A DNA stretch of 8,831 bases from Gammaproteobacteria bacterium (GTDB lineage Bacteria; Pseudomonadota; Gammaproteobacteria; S012-40). Location of the stretch: positions 1 through 8,831 of the forward strand of contig JAOUGF010000064.1 in the NCBI GenBank assembly GCA_029857925.1. The letters are read 5' to 3'. The notes below the pieces were generated by a model. It saw only the letters and a list, made by a program, of their open reading frames with translations, had not been told where the DNA came from and ran no database searches. Below, piece after piece: positions 1 to 5,461 of the stretch. The stretch's first letter is position 1, and the number at the start of each line of letters is the position of its first letter. The translations under genes were made by a program, and so were the position numbers.

Positions 1-111
1 GGTTTAATGCGCAACGTTTCGGATACGAGTGCTGTCGTTATCTCCGGAGAAAAATACAATGTAAATACATTCGTGTTGTTTCCTACGGTACATATCGGTA
101 TTCAATTTTAA
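1..111 (+). CDS. 3' end of an upstream gene, possibly an outer-membrane beta-barrel protein (partial)
   Basis: An open frame enters from the left edge and stops at TAA 109-111, giving 36 residues that end in VHIGIQF. The stretch alternates polar and hydrophobic residues (KYNVNTFVLFPTVHIGIQF) and finishes in a terminal Phe. Both are typical of the last beta-strand of Gram-negative outer-membrane barrels, which is recognised by the BAM machinery. That assignment is inference from a very short tail. An in-frame ATG at 7-9 has no visible ribosome-binding site, so this is more likely the end of a longer gene than a short ORF. The opposite-strand ORF over the same bases has no recognisable features. 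The family cannot be named. Confidence 0.4.
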   Translation, partial: GLMRNVSDTSAVVISGEKYNVNTFVLFPTVHIGIQF

Positions 112-183
112 GCGTCTGTAAAGTAGTAAATGCCGGGAATAGCTTGCATTGTATACACAAACCACTCGCTTCGCTCGAGCCGA

Positions 184-220
184 CCAAGGTTCTGCACCGC
201 TGCGCGCCACAGAACCTTGG
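184..220. repeat. Perfect 11-bp inverted repeat (stem-loop)
   Basis: The arms CCAAGGTTCTG (184-194) and CAGAACCTTGG (210-220) are exact reverse complements around a 15-base GC-rich loop. No T-run follows on either side, so it is not a standard intrinsic terminator. It lies about 70 bases after the stop of the gene at the left edge and 30 bases before the MITE. It could be a factor-assisted 3' end, a REP-like palindrome, or the ends of a decayed small element. Confidence 0.6.
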
Positions 221-250
221 CGGGATAATGCCGCGTTGGCCGTAACATAA

Positions 251-407
251 GGGAACCTCTAAAAATCCGCTGAGCGGCGCATCGCGTCGTTGAAAAGTGT
301 CGAAAAATGCTCAGATATGTCAGCCCTTTGAGGCAACGTGTAAACTGCGCTTTTTCGCCCCTTTCCGCCTAGCGCTGCATCCCCTGATCGAATTTTTAGA
401 GGTTCCC
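251..407. mobile_element. MITE-like element, copy 1 (157 bp, 16-bp terminal inverted repeats)
   Basis: The ends are exact inverted repeats: GGGAACCTCTAAAAAT at 251-266 and its reverse complement at 392-407. Counting the flanking AA/TT extends them to 18 bp. The interior has no transposase frame, so the element is non-autonomous. It is collinear with a second copy at 6882-7012: both carry CGTTGAAAAGTG 37 bases from the left end (288-299 here) and CGTGTAAACTGCGC further in (337-350 here). No clear target-site duplication is visible at this copy. The class of the parental transposase is unknown; an IS5-type or similar element is a guess from the end sequence. It stops 10 bases before the ATG of the broken DUF4279 gene and may have displaced that gene's promoter and leader. 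Confidence 0.75.
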
Positions 408-417
408 TTGAGAAAAA

Positions 418-645
418 ATGTAGGAGCCACCTGACACACAAGTAGAGTCTGCTCCTGAAGGAACGGCATGGTTTGGTGGGAAGTTTGATAGATATAAAGT
501 CACCTTAAAAATTATTAGTGAAGATTTAGTGCCGGATGAAATAACGGAATTACTGGGCATGGCAGCGGCTAAAGGTGAAATGATAGGTGATGTAAAAATT
601 GGAAAAATACCGAATACACAAAGAATGGAAAAAACATTTCGTTAA
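418..645 (+). pseudogene. DUF4279-family gene remnant, early stop and truncated
   Basis: ATG at 418-420 is followed directly by TAG (421-423). The same frame then reads EPPDTQVESAPEGTAWFGG, continues FDRYKVTLKIISEDLVPDEI and TELLGMAAAKGE, and stops at TAA 643-645. The pattern 'WFGG..DR..VTL.I..EDL.PDEIT.LLG.....KG' matches the N-terminal part of DUF4279 proteins as I know them; the family is of unknown function, and some members sit near toxin/immunity genes. The frame holds about 73 codons, roughly half the usual family length, with no C-terminal half. A MITE ends 10 bases upstream. Another frame is open from 591 into the DUF2867 gene, so a frameshift near 590-620 or a deletion joining two genes is possible. 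An in-frame ATG at 559 starts too late to rescue the domain. Gene death is well supported; the family name is moderately secure. Confidence 0.6.
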
Positions 646-743
646 ATGTAGTAATTAGCATAGCTCCCGTTAATTTATCCAAATACACCCCAGTCGTTTT
701 TGATATTGGAGTGAATAGGACCAATAGAGATCATTTAGAGTAT

Positions 744-1274
744 ATGAATAAAATACCATTCAAGAATAGTATTCCGAACCTAAGCCGTGTAGCGTCGTTA
801 GTACTTGATTGCCATTTTCACGATTCATGGTCCATTCTTCCCGCGTCACCTCAACTTTCTGCTATGGATCAATTTGTGAAAGCCTTTTCGTCTGCTCCGG
901 CATGGGTGAATGCCTGCATGGGCGTTCGTAATAGATTAGCCAGATTCGTAGGAATCAAAAATCTAGGGGCGTTTAATAAGATAAATAGCGCAAAGAGCGC
1001 ATATGACTATAAGCCAGGTGATCGGATCGGTATTTTTACATTAATATCCAATACATTTAATGAAGTGGTTGTGGGTGACAAAGATAAACATCTCGATGTG
1101 GTACTTTCGGTCTATCGGGAAATCCAAGAAAGCACTGGTGCGGTGGTTATCACAGTCACAACAATCGTGCATGTGCATAATTGGCTTGGTCGGCTGTATA
1201 TGATTCCGGTGGCACCAATGCACAAGATTATAGCGCCATCCGTTTTAAGGGCGATCGCAAGAATAGAACAATAG
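744..1274 (+). CDS. DUF2867 family protein
   Basis: This is a 176-residue protein of unknown function that matches the DUF2867 pattern along its whole length. Visible pieces are CHFHDSWSI (residues 23-31), APAWVNACMGVRNRLARFVGIK (in two parts, 51-60 and 61-72), DRIGIFTL (93-100), FNEVVVGDKDKHLDVVLSVY (105-124) and the C-terminal HNWLGRLYMIPVAPMHK (145-161). The His/Asp-rich GDKDKHLD stretch is the family hallmark. Relatives occur as stand-alone soluble proteins or fused to NAD(P)-dependent epimerase-like domains; no reaction is established. I chose ATG 744, which has GAG three bases upstream, over GTG 711, where GGAG touches the start codon. The frame is open back to 591, which may reflect fusion with the decayed upstream gene. 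The protein looks intact. Confidence 0.88.
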   Translation: MNKIPFKNSIPNLSRVASLVLDCHFHDSWSILPASPQLSAMDQFVKAFSSAPAWVNACMGVRNRLARFVGIKNLGAFNKINSAKSAYDYKPGDRIGIFTLISNTFNEVVVGDKDKHLDVVLSVYREIQESTGAVVITVTTIVHVHNWLGRLYMIPVAPMHKIIAPSVLRAIARIEQ

Positions 1275-1586
1275 TGCCTAACCAGCGACTGTAATCCCAA
1301 GTCTAGTCCCTAAGTATTGATTCATTTCAGCGGCGATTATTGTGCATTATCGCATTGGGAACTTTCGCCTGAGTTCAACAATTCTAGCATAACCCAGACT
1401 ACGCTCGCTGATCGACAGCGCAATCATAAATTTCTGAAAAGTATAGGTTGTCGTAAAAACAAGAACAGTGGTGCTGAGATAACCGATGTGATTTTTGAAA
1501 ATAGCCATAAACATATCTAACCCGGTATTTGCGTCAGACGTCTGTCTGCGTCCCATTTTTTTTCTTTGAATATTTTGTGAGGGTGT
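1275..1586. other. 312-base gap with no recognisable gene
   Basis: The gap holds one short + frame and one - frame (1347-1556, 69 codons). The minus frame has a hydrophobic middle and a basic end (ELRRKFPMR) but no good ribosome-binding site and no family I recognise. The right part contains the palindrome CAGACGTCTG (1535-1544) and an eight-T tract (1556-1563), annotated separately as a possible terminator. The rest has no repeat or RNA gene that I can see. Confidence 0.5.
1535..1563 (+). terminator. Possible intrinsic terminator
   Basis: A small hairpin is possible here: CAGAC (1535-1539) pairs with GTCTG (1544-1548) around a four-base loop, or GACG (1537-1540) pairs with CGTC (1549-1552). 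A run of eight T follows at 1556-1563, 24 bases before the GNAT start. The stem is short and the T-run is a few bases away, so this is weak. It would end transcripts arriving from the DUF2867 side. Confidence 0.3.
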
Positions 1587-2090
1587 ATGCTGGTTCGATG
1601 GGAAGAAGCAACGGATAAGGCGGCGGTGTATGCGCTGAACGAATCTGCGTTTGGGACATCGGCCGAGGCGAATCTTGTTGACATCCTGCGAAGAGAAGCC
1701 CAGCCGATCGTGTCACTCGTTGCGGAGGACAACAAGATAGTTGTGGGCCATATCATGTTTACAGCGGTTTCGCTTTCTGGTCATCCTGGCATAAAGATCA
1801 TGGGTCTCGCCCCTTTGGCTGTCGCGCCATTACACCAGAATACAGGCATAGGCACCACCCTTGTACACGCCGGCCTTCAGCAGTGTAAAGCATCAGGATA
1901 CGGTGCAGCCGTTGTTCTCGGGCACCCGGGTTATTACCCGCGCTTTGGTTTCAAACCTTCAGCGCGCTTTGGCATAGGCTGTGAATATGAAGTGTCGGAA
2001 GAGAAGTTCATGGTGATGGAACTTCAAGAGGGATATCTTCACGGTAAGACAGGGATAATTAAATATCATTCGGCGTTCACCGGGCTATAA
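1587..2090 (+). CDS. GNAT family N-acetyltransferase (YhbS-like)
   Basis: This 167-residue protein is a likely cytoplasmic acetyl-CoA-dependent N-acetyltransferase. The GNAT core is clear: ESAFGTSAEANLVDILRREA (19-38), the beta4 strand GLAPLAVAP (73-81), and the acetyl-CoA pyrophosphate loop QNTGIG (84-89). The late block VVLGHPGYYPRFGFKPS (109-125) is characteristic of the YhbS-like branch. Substrates in this branch are diverse, so none is assigned. GAGGG lies about six bases before ATG 1587. The length is normal and no residues of the core are missing. A GC-rich stem, CGGGCT (2081-2086) with AGCCCG (2101-2106), spans the stop codon but lacks a T-run. The next gene starts 123 bases downstream, so the gene is probably a single unit. 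Confidence 0.92.
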   Translation: MLVRWEEATDKAAVYALNESAFGTSAEANLVDILRREAQPIVSLVAEDNKIVVGHIMFTAVSLSGHPGIKIMGLAPLAVAPLHQNTGIGTTLVHAGLQQCKASGYGAAVVLGHPGYYPRFGFKPSARFGIGCEYEVSEEKFMVMELQEGYLHGKTGIIKYHSAFTGL

Positions 2091-2213
2091 ATTATCTTTC
2101 AGCCCGATACTCCTCGCAGATTTTCATCCCTAGTTACGGGCAATCGATCCCATTCTGCCATGACTTTCGGGCGGGTCATACATAACATTTCGCATTCGTC
2201 ACAAGGAAGATAT

Positions 2214-2825
2214 ATGTCTGTAGTTGGAAATGGTTTGCTTTATTTGCTGGCACTGGGCGTTGCCGGGTATGCGGTGTTTGCCTATAGTTTTCTACCGCTG
2301 GGGTCGCTCGTTCATCCTGATATGAAGGCAAATTTCCTGGCGCACCCCGCAGGGATTTATGCGCATGCATTCGCTTCGGTCTTTGCGTTGGCCCTTGGTC
2401 CGTTTCAATTTTCTACACATCTTCGGCAAAAACGCATAAATGTCCATCGTTGGCTTGGCCGTGCCTATTTAGGTGTGGGAGTTCTCGTTGGCGGATTATC
2501 CGGTCTCTATATGGCGCAGTTTGCTTATGGCGGTTACGTCGCCAAACTCGGTTTTGCGACACTTGCGTTACTATGGCTTTATTCAGGTCTACGTGCCTAC
2601 CGGGCTATTCGTCGCGGCGCGATCGCTGAGCATAGCAAGTGGATGATTAGAAATTATTCGCTCACATTCGCCGCAGTCATGTTGCGCCTTTACCTCCCGT
2701 CGTCTATGGCGGCCGGCGTTGAATTTTCGCTTGCCTATCCCATCATCGCTTGGCTTTGTTGGGTACCGAATTTGGCATTTGCGGAGTGGCATTACAATAG
2801 CGTGTATAAAAATACGTTTAACTAA
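2214..2825 (+). CDS. DUF2306 domain integral membrane protein
   Basis: This is a 203-residue inner-membrane protein with about six or seven hydrophobic segments (near 8-28, 48-65, 83-102, 112-127, 148-160 and 172-190). The DUF2306 signature is visible as HAFASVFALALGPFQF (51-66), INVHRWLGRAYLGVG (75-89) and AEHSKWMIRNYSLTFAAVMLR (in two parts, 138-147 and 148-158). The conserved histidines (about H51, H69, H78, H140) and R146 fit a metal- or haem-related membrane fold, but no function is established for the family. I chose ATG 2214 because AAGGAAG (2203-2209) sits at good spacing. An upstream in-frame start at 2160 would add 18 non-hydrophobic residues with no Shine-Dalgarno site. The stop codon abuts a solo MITE-end repeat, so the last codons may have been set by that insertion. 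Confidence 0.88.
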   Translation: MSVVGNGLLYLLALGVAGYAVFAYSFLPLGSLVHPDMKANFLAHPAGIYAHAFASVFALALGPFQFSTHLRQKRINVHRWLGRAYLGVGVLVGGLSGLYMAQFAYGGYVAKLGFATLALLWLYSGLRAYRAIRRGAIAEHSKWMIRNYSLTFAAVMLRLYLPSSMAAGVEFSLAYPIIAWLCWVPNLAFAEWHYNSVYKNTFN

Positions 2826-2852
2826 AGGGAACCTCTAAAGCGCATTTTTTTT
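2825..2852. repeat. Solo MITE end, probable deleted third copy
   Basis: GGGAACCTCTAAA (2827-2839) equals the first 13 bases of the terminal repeat of the element at 251-407. It is followed directly by GCGCATTTTT (2840-2849), a string also found inside the copy at 6882-7012 (from 6963). The simplest reading is an internally deleted element with no right end. It begins at the stop codon of the DUF2306 gene. The link to GCGCATTTTT could be chance. Confidence 0.5.
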
Positions 2853-2996
2853 CCGTTAGAATTCTACGCCGCTGCGCTGTGGAATACGACTGCGTGTCGG
2901 GCAACACTATGCATGCACCCCTCGCTTGCCTCGACGCATAGCGCAAGTAAACACTGTACACACCCATTTTACTTTGTATACCCCCTGGAATCGCAC

Positions 2997-3818
2997 ATGC
3001 TTGAATTGATCGACTGGACGACATTTACTGTTCTTCTAGCGGCAGGTTTTCTTGGCTCACAGGCAGTTGCGCCGCTGAATCAAAGCATTCAGAAGTTGAC
3101 GCAAGGAGACGCCAAAACTGTACCCGGTAGTCGTTCACAACGCATGATCGGGTTCTTAAATGCCGGGATTAATCTGGTCGTTATAGCGATCGCCATAATC
3201 GGCGGGTTGTTGTTCACTGCGCTGTTAAAGACTGTAGGTGTGCCGCTTGTCGAGAGCGCGTTAACAGGATCACCGGCTCCGAGTCTTTGGGCTACGGTTG
3301 CAGTCCCTATCATGGCCGGATTATCGTTGGGTGTGGTTCTTTCACTATCGGCGCTGTATCGACCAAACGATAGGCACGTAGATTTCTACAGTATCTCGAT
3401 TTGGAGACGATTGCTGGCGGGTGTGCTTCACGGTGGCATAGTTGAAGAACTGGTGTTTCGTTGGTTCTTGTTGTCGTTTATCGTATGGCTACTGAGTTTA
3501 TTTTCTGGGTTCGCAGGCGACGCGACGCCGAACAACGCATTTTGGATCGCCAACACTATCGCGGCCTTACTCTTTGGGTTGATGCACGTGCCCGGGAGCG
3601 CCGCGACGGGGCCGCTTACCGGAATAACCATATTTTTGGTTATGGCCCTAAACACCCTGGTTGGGCTCGTGTACGGCTATCTTTTTTGGCAACACGGGTT
3701 AGAGGCGGCGGTGTTTGCGCACATGAGTACACATCTTGCGCTGCAACCGTGCGCAACCCTGTTGCTCCGGGTGGTCAGCTCACGGCGGTCTATGCCACCG
3801 ATCCCGAAGGAAATATAA
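2997..3818 (+). CDS. CPBP family intramembrane metalloprotease
   Basis: This 273-residue polytopic membrane protein belongs to the CPBP (CAAX protease and bacteriocin-processing, Rce1-like, ABI) family. The active-site motifs are present in order: motif 1 EELVFR (E150, E151, R155), motif 2 with H197 in FGLMHVPG, and motif 3 with H242 in FAHMSTH (H246 nearby). By family analogy the Glu and His residues act inside the membrane. Bacterial members process peptides or give self-immunity to bacteriocins, but the substrate here is unknown. Hydrophobic segments lie near 8-26, 55-78, 98-120, 136-147, 153-171, 184-196, 206-235 and 237-262. I chose ATG 2997 over the in-frame ATG at 2913, whose extra 28 residues are polar and unlike the family; the ribosome-binding site (GGA 2987-2989) is weak. 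No bacteriocin-like peptide gene is seen nearby. GFA follows after 93 bases. Confidence 0.88.
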   Translation: MLELIDWTTFTVLLAAGFLGSQAVAPLNQSIQKLTQGDAKTVPGSRSQRMIGFLNAGINLVVIAIAIIGGLLFTALLKTVGVPLVESALTGSPAPSLWATVAVPIMAGLSLGVVLSLSALYRPNDRHVDFYSISIWRRLLAGVLHGGIVEELVFRWFLLSFIVWLLSLFSGFAGDATPNNAFWIANTIAALLFGLMHVPGSAATGPLTGITIFLVMALNTLVGLVYGYLFWQHGLEAAVFAHMSTHLALQPCATLLLRVVSSRRSMPPIPKEI

Positions 3819-3911
3819 TAGTACTTCAGTGTTATGAATAACGAACTACTGTCGAGGTTAGAGGTCTTGCGTGTGCGGTTGGAATGTGAATTCGCCTACT
3901 CCGGAGAAACT

Positions 3912-4346
3912 ATGATCGGCAATTGTCTTTGCAAAAAAATACAGTTCGAGATTGATGGTGCGCTTCCACGGTTGTACCAGTGCCATTGCTCGCAATGTCG
4001 CAAGCAAAGCGGCGCAACGGCCAATACCGCGACTGTCGTTAACGCAGAAAAATTTCGTTGGTTGGCTGGGCAACGAAATATTTCAACCTGGCGGCACGAC
4101 TCTGGCTTTCGCTCTCACTTTTGCACTACCTGCGGTTGTCCAGTGCCTAACCCGCTTGGCAACTTGCCTTATATCTGGATACCCGTCGGGTTGCTCGATA
4201 AGACCGGTCATAAAGATGTCTTTGCGCACATTTTTGTGGGCTCGAAGGCAGATTGGGAGAACACACCGACAAGCGGCCTCGTTTACGATACCGTGCCCGA
4301 GTTATCGGAGTTTATCGCGATGCTTCAACAACCTGTTACGCCGTGA
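3912..4346 (+). CDS. GFA family zinc protein (Gfa-like, CENP-V/GFA domain)
   Basis: This 144-residue cytoplasmic protein has the cysteine pattern of the GFA (glutathione-dependent formaldehyde-activating) fold. The cysteines are C5 and C7 (GNCLCKKIQFEI), C24, C26 and C29 (YQCHCSQCRKQSG), and C71 and C74 (HFCTTCGCPV), with an extra C76. In the family these bind two zinc ions, one structural and one proposed to bind glutathione. True formaldehyde activation is shown for very few members, so a formaldehyde role is not claimed. ATG 3912 has GGAG (3903-3906) in good position and matches the usual family N-terminus. An in-frame ATG at 3834 would add 26 residues without a ribosome-binding site. It sits between CPBP (93 bases before) and a methyltransferase (54 bases after) and may share their transcript. 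No adhI/frmA-like alcohol dehydrogenase gene is present in the window. Confidence 0.9.
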   Translation: MIGNCLCKKIQFEIDGALPRLYQCHCSQCRKQSGATANTATVVNAEKFRWLAGQRNISTWRHDSGFRSHFCTTCGCPVPNPLGNLPYIWIPVGLLDKTGHKDVFAHIFVGSKADWENTPTSGLVYDTVPELSEFIAMLQQPVTP

Positions 4347-4400
4347 CGTTTGCGCTTAACAACGCATAGGCAGGTTTTTGTCAAATCAGGTGCCTTAGAG

Positions 4401-5000
4401 ATGAAACCCAGTGATATAGCCAGGGCTTATAATCAAATCACTCATTTATGGGTGCGCGATGAATTTGACAAAGGCAATGGAATTAAACAGCATGAAAGGG
4501 CAATCGCATTTGTAAAATCAAGAGGATATGCACTGGACGTGGGATGTGGCTGCACGGGTCGATTTATCGTTTTGCTTAAAGAGGCAGGGTTTACGCCCGA
4601 AGGCGTCGATATTTCAAGTGAAATGGTGCGGCTAGCTAAAGATAGGCATCCTGACGTCCACTTTTATGAAGTAGATATATGTCAATGGCAATTGCCTAAG
4701 CAATACGACTTTATTTCCGCGTGGGATAGCGTTTGGCATGTCCCTCTTGAACGGCATGCGTTTGTATTGAAAAAATTAATTGCGGCTCTTAAGAGTGGTG
4801 GTGTGTTAATATTTTCATGTGGCGGATTATACGAAGAACACAGCCATATTGAAGACGCTATGGGCCCTGCGGTTTATTACTCGACCTTGGGCATACCTGG
4901 GTTTTTACAATTAATAGTGGAGTCGGGCTGTCTTTGCAGGCATCTGGAATTTGACCAATATCCTGAATTGCACGCATATTTCATTGTGCAGAAAATTTAA
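4401..5000 (+). CDS. Class I SAM-dependent methyltransferase
   Basis: This 199-residue cytoplasmic protein has the Rossmann-like SAM-binding fold. Motif I is LDVGCGCTGRF (45-55), the acidic end of beta2 is EGVDISSEM (67-75, D70 expected to hold the SAM ribose), motif III is FYEVDI (88-93), and beta4 is YDFISAWDSVWHVP (102-115). The late block LKSGGVLIFSCGGL fits motif VI. The N-terminal IARAYNQITHLW resembles small-molecule methyltransferases of the Methyltransf_11/25 type, but the substrate cannot be predicted. I chose ATG 4401 because the extra upstream residues (from TTG 4350) are unlike the family; the Shine-Dalgarno site is weak (TTAGAG immediately before). The beta2/beta3 spacing is normal and the gene looks intact. 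An inverted-repeat element begins about 118 bases downstream. Confidence 0.88.
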   Translation: MKPSDIARAYNQITHLWVRDEFDKGNGIKQHERAIAFVKSRGYALDVGCGCTGRFIVLLKEAGFTPEGVDISSEMVRLAKDRHPDVHFYEVDICQWQLPKQYDFISAWDSVWHVPLERHAFVLKKLIAALKSGGVLIFSCGGLYEEHSHIEDAMGPAVYYSTLGIPGFLQLIVESGCLCRHLEFDQYPELHAYFIVQKI

Positions 5001-5117
5001 CCGCCACAGTGCAATTATACCGGTTGTTTTACCACGCTACAACCAAAGTGACGGATGCTTTTTGTTACGCGGCAAATTTGTTGATAGATTATCAGTTTCG
5101 CTATTTGTATGTCATTC

Positions 5118-5216
5118 TTAACTTGGCATCGAAATACAGTGACGTCCCCCTCTCTCCAGCCCTCCCTCACGAGGGGGGGAGGAAATATTTTCAGACTTAT
5201 TTCGATGCCGGGTTAA
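5118..5216. repeat. Nested palindromic element (99 bp) with 19-bp imperfect inverted ends
   Basis: The outer arms 5118-5136 (TTAACTTGGCATCGAAATA) and 5198-5216 are inverted repeats with 17 of 19 matches, including 12 exact bases (GGCATCGAAATA, 5125-5136 and 5198-5209). Between them is a second, GC-rich palindrome: CCTCCCTC (5161-5168) opposite GAGGGGGGGAGG (5171-5182). Pyrimidine-rich and G-rich runs of this inner type are common dispersed intergenic repeats in Proteobacteria. The element lies in the non-coding gap between the methyltransferase and the MerR remnant. An open frame across it (5009-5260) is not believable as a gene because the repeat forms much of it. The transcript could fold into a long hairpin. 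Confidence 0.7.
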
Positions 5217-5260
5217 TAGGATGCGCTAAAAAGGCTGCATGCCTGCAACGCATTCGTTGA

Positions 5261-5404
5261 GTGTGTAGTATCTGCTATGTTACTGGTAGGCTTTCAATCA
5301 GTACCGGTTATTCGAAAGGTACAATCCGATATTATGAAAAAATAGAGCTTAGGCAATCGGTCGCGTGCATGAAATCTGATGTCGAATTCGTTCCATTTTT
5401 GTAA
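5261..5404 (+). pseudogene. MerR-family regulator remnant (helix-turn-helix fragment)
   Basis: A short frame opened by TGA at 5258-5260 and closed by TAA at 5402-5404 contains LSISTGYSKGTIRYYEKIEL (5291-5350). This matches the N-terminal winged helix of MerR regulators, where 'TG.S..TIRYYE..GL' is the signature (recognition-helix region plus the RYYE motif). The residues after it (RQSVACMKSDVEFVPFL) no longer look like MerR, and there is no effector-binding domain. No start codon with a ribosome-binding site is visible, so this is a dead fragment of about 20 clear residues. MerR genes usually sit divergent from or beside their target; the nearest gene downstream is the GT1 glycosyltransferase, 58 bases away. 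Whether it once regulated that gene is unknown. Confidence 0.7.
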
Positions 5405-5461
5405 TTTTAGCGTGTTGCCATCGGTGCTGTTAGTGTCAGTATTAAGGAGGTTTCGTCGCGC

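Noticed and set aside
259..441. Minus-strand 60-codon ORF over the first MITE
   Set aside because: It is read almost entirely from the element and its ends, with no transposase motif. It is a by-product of the repeat.
1347..1556. Minus-strand ORF of 69 codons with a hydrophobic centre in the gap before GNAT
   Set aside because: It has no Shine-Dalgarno site beyond an A-rich stretch and no recognisable family, and it overlaps the terminator-like region. It cannot be supported as a gene.
1275..4370. Integron attC sites between the cassette-like genes (GCCTAAC just after the DUF2867 stop; GCTTAAC just after the GFA stop)
   Set aside because: Each matches the RYYYAAC half-site, but no matching GTTRRRY partner or paired inner boxes follow within attC length, and such heptamers occur by chance several times in this window.
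5009..5260. 83-codon ORF after the methyltransferase
   Set aside because: Much of it is translated from the palindromic repeat (the SPALPHEGG stretch is typical of such repeats), and it has no domain and no convincing start.
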